DNA from: Nicotiana tabacum
Taxonomy: Eukaryota; Streptophyta; Magnoliopsida; Solanales; Solanaceae
Reading direction: 5' to 3'
Assembly (NCBI RefSeq): GCF_000715075.1
Contig: NC_134082.1
Span: 208,329,948 to 208,393,947 of the forward strand
Length of the DNA: 64,000 nt
Shown: positions 55,737 through 64,000 of the stretch, piece after piece
Numbering within the stretch: position 1 is the first letter of the stretch
Layout: every line of letters begins with the position of its first letter
The notes under the pieces: model-generated
The model's database searches: none
The model's input: only the letters and a program-made list of their open reading frames with translations
Told to the model about the DNA's origin: nothing
Program-made: the position numbers and the translations under genes

Positions 55737-57236
55737 TCATTTCCACAACTTTTTTAGACGACCAACCAATTTTGTGGAAACCTTTTTGATGCTCTTGGAA
55801 TTCAAGCTGGTTTTTTCCTCGTCTTCTTTATCTTTGTTAGTCTTTTCCTTGGCCTTTTCCAGAGCTTGAATTAAGTTATTCAAGCAAATCTCAGGGCCTC
55901 CTGAAGCATTTTTCAGCATTAAATTCTCAGCCACATCACAAGGACTTATGTTTACTTCCTCGAATAAACTTTGAATTTGTTGGAACAGAGGGTGTGTTTC
56001 AATATCCAAGTAATTCTTAGCCAACACTTTAAATGCTTCATATTTGCAGTAGGACATCTCAATGTGCATATCCATCCGTCCTCGACGTATAAGAGCTGGA
56101 TCAAGTTTATCCTTATGATTGGTTGTAAATATTATGATCCTCTCTTGACCACAAGCTGACCATATTCCATCAATAAAATTCAACAGTCCTGAAAGTGTAA
56201 GCTTGCCTGTTTCCTTATTTTCACTTACTTTTTCTTTAGACGACTCCGAGTCTTCTTCCTCATCTTCGTTGGTTGTTTCCTCATTCTTCTTCTTTTTCTT
56301 CTTTCTCTTACCAGTGAGATCAATAGAGCAATCAATGTCTTCAATTACAATAATAGACTTGCTCGTTGTTTCCATAAGCAACTTCTTTAGACCCGAGTTG
56401 TCCTTAACCGATGTAAGCTCAAGATCATAAATATCATAATTCAAGAAGTTTGCAATAGCTGCAATCATTGTTGATTTTCCTGTCCCTGGCGGACCATAAA
56501 GAAGATAGCCGCGCTTCCAAGCCTTACCAACCTTGGAATAATAGTCCTTCCCTTTGCTAAAAGCAACGAGATCGCTAACTATTTCCTCCTTCTTCTTAGG
56601 ATCCATAGCCAAAGTATCAAAAGTTGCAGGATGCTCAAAATTAATGTCCCTCCACATACCTTTACCATACCAATACCAATCCTCACTACAATTATTGGTG
56701 TAAATCTTTTGTTTCCTATTCTTGAACTCAATTGCCTTACCTTCTTCCATTACATGCTTCAAGTATTTTTCAATGACCATTTCTTTATATCGTTTATTGA
56801 ACGTTATCGTGTAACTTTTCTTTTCAATTGGACGTGAATTATTACGTCCTGAAGAATTTTCATTGAATGTTTCGATATGAGAGCGCCAAGAGAGTTTAGC
56901 TCCAAGGAATTGATCAATAATCTCTTCTCCTTCATCTAAACTAACAGCAAAAGACTTACTGTTCTTTGACTTTTCAGCTTTGAGATACTTAGCATCTTTG
57001 TTGATTGACTTAGTACCCAAATAAGAGTTGACCTGAGTGTATATATCGTTGCTTTTACCATTGGAGAATTCATCTATGGTAATTTGAACATAAGGGTAGA
57101 AGTAATTTTCAAATTTCTGCCAAAAGGATTTGATGCGTTTGCGGAGTGTATAGGGGAAGAATTGCTGAATTGTGCCCCAAATGAACATCAATCCAGCTAG
57201 CTTAGAGCCTAATTCAGTCAAAGACATTGCTCCCAT
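55737..57236 (-). CDS. AAA-ATPase, ASD/OM66 (AATP1) type, mitochondrial outer-membrane-like
   Basis: A single exon of 499 codons, ATG 57236-57234 in a good context (ACCATGG) and TGA at 55739-55737. The N-terminal hydrophobic segment (about 9-30) fits the membrane anchor or mitochondrial signal of this family, followed by the AAA-associated domain (about 30-125: YFYPYVQITIDEF). The AAA core has Walker A GPPGTGKST (248-256), Walker B IIVIEDID (295-302), sensor-1 TTNH (371-374) and arginine fingers in LIRRGRMDMH (382-391). A charged insert of about 35 residues (309-345: Lys run, then Glu/Asp-rich) lies between Walker B and sensor 1. The C-terminus is Lys-rich. The family usually measures about 480-530 aa, so it looks complete, with all key residues. 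Relatives respond to pathogens, salicylate or stress and hydrolyse ATP on membranes; the substrate here is unknown. The only intact cellular gene in the window. Confidence 0.93.
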   Translation of the reverse strand: MGAMSLTELGSKLAGLMFIWGTIQQFFPYTLRKRIKSFWQKFENYFYPYVQITIDEFSNGKSNDIYTQVNSYLGTKSINKDAKYLKAEKSKNSKSFAVSLDEGEEIIDQFLGAKLSWRSHIETFNENSSGRNNSRPIEKKSYTITFNKRYKEMVIEKYLKHVMEEGKAIEFKNRKQKIYTNNCSEDWYWYGKGMWRDINFEHPATFDTLAMDPKKKEEIVSDLVAFSKGKDYYSKVGKAWKRGYLLYGPPGTGKSTMIAAIANFLNYDIYDLELTSVKDNSGLKKLLMETTSKSIIVIEDIDCSIDLTGKRKKKKKKNEETTNEDEEEDSESSKEKVSENKETGKLTLSGLLNFIDGIWSACGQERIIIFTTNHKDKLDPALIRRGRMDMHIEMSYCKYEAFKVLAKNYLDIETHPLFQQIQSLFEEVNISPCDVAENLMLKNASGGPEICLNNLIQALEKAKEKTNKDKEDEEKTSLNSKSIKKVSTKLVGRLKKLWK

Positions 57237-57342
57237 GGTGTTATATTCTGAGGTATTTTTACAGTAAGATTATGAATTGAGTATGAAAATGAAAATGGGA
57301 GCTGAGTGTGTTTTTAGTGATTGGAGGCGTGTTTTGTGCAAC

Positions 57343-57350
57343 TATATATA
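57343..57350 (-). promoter_or_regulatory. Probable TATA box of the AAA-ATPase gene
   Basis: The minus strand reads TATATATAG about 107 bases upstream of the ATG, between AGTA and TTGCACAAAA. Spacing suits a plant promoter with a ~75-nt 5' UTR. Confidence 0.6.
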
Positions 57351-57622
57351 CTACTTTTAAATAGCTAAAGTTATCTCAGAAGAAGTGTCTGCTCCGTTTA
57401 GCGCAAGGAAATTGGACGGTTCAACGCGGCAGTAGAAACTTGACTTTCAGTATGAGTGAAGTAATAAATGACGATAAAAACTGCATCATCCAGCTCCTTT
57501 AAAATATAAAAAGTAAATATTTGTAACAAAAACAGTTTTAACAAAATACTTACAAATATTTTTTTTTTAAACTCTAAAACAAATGCCACTTCTCTCGATC
57601 GTCCCAATTTTCGATATGTTTC
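57351..57622. other. Upstream region of the AAA-ATPase gene
   Basis: AT-rich. No repeat or further element identified. It ends in tatgtttc, the target duplication of the next MITE. The minus-strand ORF 57398-57682 crosses the MITE edge and is treated as chance. Confidence 0.4.
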
Positions 57623-58311
57623 CGGGGCCGGCTCTATCCTTATCGGTAGTAAGACTTGTGCCTTAGACCCCAAAGACCCCAAAGTGGGGGGACTATTTTT
57701 TAAAAAATAATAGGTTTATAGGAATTTAAAAAATAATAGTACTATTTAGTACTTTTAATATAAAAGCAGAAATTTTCATATAAAAGGAAAGAAACAATTT
57801 CCAGATATATAAATAAAGTAACAATTTCACTTAAAAATGGGTAGATGAATAATTATTTTAATGTTTCAATTTGAGTTGATTTGACAATTCCATTTTAATC
57901 CTGCATTAGATAAGGTGTAAAAAGTTTACCCTCTCTTCTTTAATTTGTCCAAATCAATTTTTCTTTTTTCTCCAATCTCTTCATATGTCAGAAATCCCTA
58001 TATATTTTCTGTCTTTGTCTTTGATATTCTTCCTGGCCTCTTTTTCTAAGATTTCACTATAAGCTTCCAATAGTTCTATACTTCTATTGCTCTATAAAAT
58101 CTTACCTAAGATCAACAACGTCTCAAAAAAAATATTAAATGAGTAGGCTGTATTATCAATTGAAATCAATTACAAAAAAAAAATAACAACTTGTTTCTCA
58201 AAAAGCTAGAAAATTAGAATTCAAATAAAAATATATGTTCTAACTTTCTATTAAAAGTTTAGGCCTTACATTAAATTTGGCTTTAGAACCCGCATGTACT
58301 TGAGCCGCCCC
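57623..58311. mobile_element. hAT-like MITE, 689 bp
   Basis: The left end CGGGGCCGGCTC and right end GAGCCGCCCC are inverted repeats, flanked by tatgtttc (57615-57622) and tatgtttg (58312-58319), an 8-bp duplication with one mismatch. The interior is very AT-rich without a transposase. Confidence 0.75.
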
Positions 58312-58555
58312 TATGTTTGACTGGTCAAAAAAATAAATGCTAATTACCCTGTTTTCATGTTTCTAATTTAGTTTAATATATTAAAAAACGTTCAAGGGTT
58401 TGGGTTAGTGTGGGGATTGGGGTTAGTATATGTTAACAAAAAAACAAAAAGATAATGTGTAACATTTGTTGGCGGGGATCGCTTTTCTCCAACAACTCTC
58501 AAGAAAACGACTATACAGTCAAAAAATAGTCCAAGTGTCAAACTCCAGCTATTAA
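58312..58555. other. Short intergenic stretch
   Basis: Nothing recognised between the MITE and the Helitron 5' end; it starts with the tatgtttg duplication. Confidence 0.4.
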
Positions 58556-61500
58556 TCTATATATTAATATAAACGAGCGAATAGGAATACCTACCTACAC
58601 CTCTCTTAAGCTTGGAAATATATTTATCTATTTTATTAATTTTTTGCTCTTTTCTCTCGGTTAGAGTTGTTCATAAAAACTCGACAAATCGAGCCAAACC
58701 GAAAATCAAATCAAATCGAGCAAAAAAAACGATACTTTTTGGTTTGGTTTGGTTTGGTTTGTTTTTTGTTTTGGTTTTGAATTTTAAAAATCGATCAAAT
58801 TTGGTTTGGTTTTAGTTTTAATCAGAAAAAAACCGAACCAAACCGATTATTGGAGTTGCTATTCCAAATTTATTATTACACCAATATATATGTATATTGT
58901 TATACAAGTTTCAAAAAATTTATGGTAAATGTTAATAGTTTACACTTTTAATATAGTTCTTTACCTTTACATTCTAGTTTGATTGGTAGTTTTCTTTTGT
59001 TTAGTGTGAGAATCCATTTCGTATTAAAAATAACATATTTTTAATTGAGTCCTTAAATTATTCATCACTATTTGATTCAATTATCATCAATATATTTTGG
59101 TAAATAATAGATTTCTCAAAGCGCAATTGATTTGATAGTGTTACATTGATAATGTGGTCTCCGGAATATGTGTTTGGTAGTGTATGACTTATATTTAAGA
59201 AAAAACCGACAAATAACCGAAAAAATTGAAAAACCGACAGAAACCGAATCGAGAAAAACAGACTTAATTGGTTTGGTTTGATTCTAATATTTGAAAAACC
59301 GACTTACTTGATTTGATTTTTTTTTTAGGGAAAAACCGATCCAACTCGAACCATGAACACCCCTACTCTCAGTTACTACTTTAAATATCTATTTTGGTAC
59401 CTTCATTGTAACCGTTCCAACTTCCAACAATTCAGCTAATGAAAACATACAGAGTTCAGTTACAACGATTGGATTGGAATTAGAATAGGTTATCATTAAA
59501 CTTGAATTTTCTTTCAATTTTAGCACATTATTTCAGTTACATTTCCATACTCCCTTTAATTCTCATTTCCTATTCAAATTCCTTACATAAATTTTCAGTT
59601 ACAAACCAATCTTCTTTTATCCCTGACCCATCTTCCCTTTTTGCTTATCTCCTCTCAAATATCACGAAAAAGGAAAATGTTTACTAAAGTTCTTCAACAA
59701 TTCATTTTTCCTTTGAGGTTAATAATTTTCTTTATGAAGTTGAATTTATATTACTGATATTAATGCTTTAATTTACTAATTTTGAAGATTTCATTAGCTT
59801 TGATAGTTGGCTTAATTACTTTTGGAACATATAAAATATTATAATAGAGAAATAGTTGATGAGAATATGATTGTTTGTTAGTAGTTTTATTAAAGTTTGC
59901 TTTTGATTTTGGAGCAAGAATTCAAGAGATTTCATTGGTATTTAATTTATTTACAGTAATTCTGTCTATCTCTATTAATATTTTGTCAATATTGTAGTTT
60001 TTTATGATGTTTTGGCCAGTTATTATTGAGTTTATTTAAATTTATCTTTTAATTTTACGCTATGATATTTTTTTTTTACCAGAAGGCAAAGTAATTTTCT
60101 TGAAATTCCTTCCTGGATAAGGTATGAAGATTGTGCATTTTTCCTGCTCTATTATCTTTGGGGGTTTCGAATAAATAAATTTTTGTTTGCAAATTGATTA
60201 ATGTGGAAAACAAAAACTTTTGGTTTACGTTTTTGTTTTTGACTTTTTGTGTTGTGTCATCGCATCAACTTCTTTTTATTTCACTTAAGTTATATTTTGG
60301 TTAGACTTTTTCGCTTAGTTAGTGAAATTTTTAGTTTACTAAAGTACCTTGATGTTATACTATGAAAAAAAAAAAAGCTTAAAGATGTCCTAATTGAAAA
60401 CGTCTAATTTAGTTATTATAAGATTTAAGTATTAGAAATATATTATTTTATAAATTCAATTCCTGAAACACTTAAATTAATATCATTATGTTTCATTTCC
60501 GACACCTTTTTATTTTCTAATCTGATAGCTTCAGTCCTCCTCGAGGCTTTCAACTCTATCAAGACTCTTCAATACTAGGTTTAGAACTTCAGTCCTCCAC
60601 GAGGCTTTCATCTCCAGTCTTCCATTTCTCATAGTAATAATTCTTTTCACTCAAAAAATAATAGGGAAAGATTGATGTACAAAATGTGAAGGTATTTTGC
60701 TTGGTTCCAGTATCACCTGTGCAAAAACTAATTGACAAAGCTGATATTTTTCGGATAATTTATTGTGAAATAATTACTATTTTTTATAGTTTTTGTCAAT
60801 AAGGTAATTATCTCTGTTGCAATAGGGAAATAGAGCATCTTTTTTTTTTTCGTTTTTCTACAGTTTTGAGGAAATGTTGTAATATATACCTACTTGATAT
60901 ATTATTCTCTCAAATTCGACCAACTGTATATGCCATCTTTTGACCGATTATCAACATTCTTTATGTTGTTTTCTAACTTGTGATTTTTCTAGATGGTTGA
61001 GGAAATGCTATGATGCAATTGTGTGATATTCTATTAATTTATTAAGTAGTTACTTTTATAACCAACATTCAAAAGATCGGCCCTTTATATGATTAATTTA
61101 GGGAAACACTTCGTGGTGATTTGACCGCACAATTAATTATAAAATCTCCGACTCTCAATTGCTTGGGCCATTTAATTAAAATCTTGATCATATTATGTTC
61201 ATGTAAGAGTCAAATTTAATGTATTTTTTTAATTACTAACATGCATTAATAAAGTTCCTATTTACTAAAGATGAGATTCTTAAAAACATTTATAAATAAC
61301 ATTTAATTAGGAACGAAGGGCGAGAAGACATATATTACATATTTTTTCTCTACAAAATAAGTGCTAGCTTCCCTTCCAATATGCCATTTTGTTTATTTGA
61401 ATTTATTTTTCTTATTCATCTTTTTCATATGTATTTTTCCTTATACATCTGTTTTGTTTATTTTATTTGCATGTTTGTCTAAGATTAAACCTTTTTTTAA

Positions 61501-61597
61501 AAAAAAGATTTTGTGCTATAAATTTTTTATTTATTTATATCAGTTAAATTTACAAAATAAATTATTTTACCGCGCGAAGCGCGGATCAATTAACTAG
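58556..61597 (+). mobile_element. Non-autonomous Helitron, ~3.0 kb
   Basis: The 5' end is TCTATATATTAATATAAA, preceded by A (58555). The 3' end has a perfect hairpin CCGCGC-GAA-GCGCGG (61570-61584), nine bases, then CTAG followed by T (61598). This is the standard plant Helitron terminus with insertion between A and T. No Rep/helicase frame is present. It contains the hAT-like MITE at 58662-59365; the rest (59366-61569) is AT-rich and no captured gene fragment is recognised. A 29-bp near-repeat (cttcagtcctcc...cgaggctttca) occurs at about 60528 and 60587. Confidence 0.77.
58662..59365. mobile_element. hAT-like MITE, ~704 bp, inside the Helitron
   Basis: The ends TAGAGTTGTTCAT (left) and ATGAACACCCCTA (right) are near-perfect inverted repeats, flanked by ctctcggt (58654-58661) and ctctcagt (59366-59373). 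Subterminal parts are rich in cggtttggttt/aaaccgaacc palindromic runs, typical of this 'TAGGGGTGTTCAT' family. No ORF. Confidence 0.8.
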
Positions 61598-61710
61598 TTT
61601 AGTATAAAAGTGAAAACGACAGCTATTAAATTAGTACTAAAGTCCGGCACATTCAAAAGACTCGTGTGAAATTAACATGCTTATTGTATTCATTCACCGA
61701 ATGGAATATA

Positions 61711-61975
61711 CTTCCTCTGGTCCAAAATAAGTGATTTTTTGATTGTTTTCACACATATTAAAAAATTCATATTTTAATATTAATTAGCAATAGAATTGAC
61801 CATATTAACCTTTATTATCTCTTCACATAAACACTCCTAACACATACTCCAATATCATTTACTCCAAGAGCAATATTGGAAAAAGTAATTAATTCATTCT
61901 TGAAATCTGAAAAAATTATTTATTTTGGATCACAAGAAAAAAATCAAAAAACCACTTATTATGGACCGAATGGAG
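61711..61975. mobile_element. Stowaway-like MITE, 265 bp
   Basis: The ends CTTCCTCTGGTCCAAAATAA and TTATTATGGACCGAATGGAG are inverted repeats, flanked on each side by TA. The TIR and TA target fit the Tc1/mariner-related Stowaway group. The + strand ORF 61876-62109 crosses its right edge and is discounted. Confidence 0.85.
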
Positions 61976-62780
61976 TAGTATTAGCCAAGCATTGGGTGGA
62001 AACTTCATGGCCAAGCTTTACTACGTTTTTTATTGCAATTTCAAGTGGTACATTATGGTCCAATTACAGCGATTATTTTACCAATATAGCCAATCAAATA
62101 CTGTATTAGCTTATGCAAAATTTTATGTTAGGAATCAATTTTTCTATTATCTTCAGCCGAACGACCCCTAAATAAAAGTTAAAATTCAGTAGTCCTCAAA
62201 TGAAAATTAAAAGAAAAAAAACAGTATAATGATATGTTGAGAAACCAAGGTATGTTAATTTTGCAAAGTGTTCTAAATATTTTGTGATAAATTACGCAGC
62301 ACAGCAAACATATACACAATGTTTATCATTTATAGCTATACTTTTAGAAATTACCATCTATTGCTATACTTGAATTTTATAGCCAATCCAGTTGTAATAC
62401 TGAAATAAGAGATCAATTATTTTGAACTAAAAGAAGAGATTAACAAATGTTACATGCATGCTTGGATTTGGTATAAAAAAGATTAAGTTTAAGAAAAAAA
62501 ATAGACTAGAAATTTTGAAAATCGTTACGTGTTTGGATTTAATAGAATGACTTTTTTTTTTCTTTTTTTGGTTTTCCATTCGTCTGGTACATATTATGGG
62601 AGCCCCGACTTTAGCATTTTCCTATCGTATTTTTTTTTTTAAAATTTTTAAAACTCATACCTGAGACTTCTTATTGAAGGTAAATGAATTTTGTCTATTC
62701 CACTACAACTCTTGATATGTATGATTGAGTTTAATTTAAAAGTGAAGAAAGGTGGTAAAGCTAGCCTAAGATGTTTCCAC
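61976..62780. other. AT-rich intergenic DNA
   Basis: Long A and T runs, including T-tracts near 62550 and 62630. No gene, RNA or repeat family recognised. Confidence 0.4.
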
Positions 62781-62784
62781 CACA

Positions 62785-63085
62785 TACTTCGCGGCCAAGG
62801 CACATCCGTCGTAGAATATAGTTTATACATTATCTCGCACTAAATGATTAATGGATATTGGAACGTGCAGAATGCAGATCATGGCCAATTGTATAATGCA
62901 AAAAAAAATTAAAAAAATCCAAAGCCCGATATACAAAAGAAATTCCATAGAATGAAAAAGTGAACCCTCGTTTCCTTATTATGTGGCGGTATTTTTTAAA
63001 TATGTTCCAGAAATACTTCGCGACCAAGGCACTCGGTCGGAATATCATCTCGCACTAAATGATTGGTGCCTGGAATAAAAAAGTT
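62785..63085. repeat. Imperfect direct duplication of a ~75-bp segment
   Basis: acttcgcggccaaggcac (about 62788) to atctcgcactaaatgatt (about 62832-62850) recurs as acttcgcgaccaaggcac (about 63015) to atctcgcactaaatgatt (about 63046-63064); spacing between copies is about 225 bases. The first copy has about 13 extra bases. No coding frame links them. Confidence 0.75.
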
Positions 63086-63433
63086 AAACATGTAGCTAGA
63101 CACGAGTTTCAAATAGAAATTAGTTAATAGCTCGAGTTGGTCTATCTTTTCACTTTTGCCATTTTTATTTCACAAAGCTTTTGGGGAAAAAGCCAACCCA
63201 CCGAAGGTCTGGGAAATTTCGAAAACAAACATTAGTCTCAAAGAGATAGCCCAGTCCCTAGTGTCTTGATAATTAGTCTAAACAATTATGTACTATAACA
63301 TATTCTTAAAACATTTCACTTAATTTTAAGGCAGAGTATTTTTCTATACAACTTTTACAATTTTCAAGTATTAAAGTTGTAAACTTAGAGCTCGTTTGAG
63401 GGATAGAATAATAAATATTTTGGTCAAACCTAA
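63086..63433. other. AT-rich intergenic DNA left of the terminal LTR
   Basis: No gene or repeat recognised up to the LTR start at 63434. Confidence 0.4.
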
Positions 63434-64000
63434 TGTCACGCCCCGAACCTGGAGGGCGAGACCGGCACCCAGTGCCTCCCCTATCCTTGCGTACCAACTT
63501 GCAACTAAGGGACTCTGAACATATAATGTCATACTTTGGTCATGGGCCACATTGCAAGATAAATGCGAATGCTGACTAAATGTCAATATAAAACTGGACC
63601 GACAAAGCCGTCATAACTATTACAGCTGACAAACCAACCAAATATATATACAAGGCCTGCAAACCCAACATATTGCACTAACTGACAGGATATGTCTACA
63701 AGCCTCTACTGATGGATATACTATGATCGGAATAGCTCCCCGACCTACTCATAACATATATACATATATATACAAGATGTACATAAGGCTCTAGACTGGG
63801 AAACTCCGAAAGGCATGGAGCTTACCAATCAACACACACACACTAGACCCGAAAACTCCGAAAGGCATGGAGCTTACTGATCAAGCTGAACTCGGGCAAC
63901 ACTTATTGAAGAGGCCTACCCGTCTGTCTGTCTGTCTGACCTGCACGCATGAAATGCAGCGCCCCCAGAAAAGGGACGTCAGTATGAAATAATGTACTGA
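63434..64000. mobile_element. Element F: start of an LTR, running out of the window
   Basis: TGTCACGCCCCGAACC begins abruptly after AT-rich DNA, as in many Solanaceae gypsy LTRs, and base composition shifts. It contains a ~50-bp tandem pair with aactccgaaaggcatggagc (about 63811 and 63861), a (ca)n run near 63832 and a (gtct)n run near 63922. With one end only, strand and family cannot be fixed. Confidence 0.6.

Noticed and set aside
57398..57682. 94-aa ORF upstream of the AAA-ATPase
   Set aside because: It crosses the edge of a MITE, has no recognisable domain, and looks like chance in AT-rich DNA.

Overview
The window is plant nuclear DNA, most likely from a Solanaceae species such as Nicotiana. 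This is inferred from the repeat families: Tat/Ogre-type Ty3/gypsy elements with a second RNase H, a Sirevirus-like Ty1/copia element with an extra 3' ORF, a LINE whose tail resembles tobacco TS SINEs, and an intronless AAA-ATPase of the plant ASD/OM66 type. There is no rRNA, tRNA gene, CRISPR or bacterial feature. Almost everything is transposable-element sequence; one intact cellular gene is visible.

Layout. (1) 1-1138 is the end of an LTR-like element (C) inserted in the 5' LTR of element A. (2) 1139-42466 is element A, a Tat/Ogre gypsy element on the + strand. It has 5' LTR to 4306, PBS 4310-4327, ORF1 remnant, gag, protease and the first part of RT to 10062. The rest of RT, RNase H, second RNase H and integrase run 32260-34912, followed by a repeat-rich 3' UTR, PPT and a 4757-bp 3' LTR (37710-42466). 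(3) 10063-32259 is element B, a second complete Tat/Ogre element on the - strand. It is inserted in the RT of A just upstream of the YVDD motif and is flanked by an exact repeat (taccata). (4) 42467-45181 holds a decayed transposon-protein-like gene and an LTR-like fragment. (5) 45182-54745 is a small hAT-like MITE carrying a Ty1/copia element (D, 45310-54419, TSD ggcta). (6) 55087-55625 is a LINE 3' end. (7) 55737-57236 is the AAA-ATPase gene on the - strand. (8) 57623-63433 holds two more hAT-like MITEs, a 3-kb non-autonomous Helitron, a Stowaway MITE and AT-rich DNA. (9) 63434-64000 begins another LTR element.

How the parts work together. In B the RNA order is LTR, PBS, ORF1 (DUF7745-like plus coiled coil), gag, protease plus G-patch, a 180-nt intron, RT, RNase H, second RNase H, integrase, 3' UTR, PPT, LTR. 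The stop codon closing gag-pro lies inside the intron's 5' splice site, so retention gives gag-pro and splicing gives gag-pro-pol. A keeps the same stop and donor but has lost a recognisable acceptor. All polyproteins carry stops or frameshifts, so neither element is autonomous as read here.

The most interesting unexplained signal is a small double-stem hairpin. Sense strand: GAACTAC, then CTGATTC, an inner stem, then GGATA and GTAGGC. It occurs four times in B and twice in A, always in the transcribed orientation and always at module borders, with compensatory changes in the inner stem. Other leads are a PBS extended into the tRNA-Arg body, unrelated tandem-repeat arrays in the 3' UTRs of A and B, and a nearly divergence-free patch in the B LTR pair.
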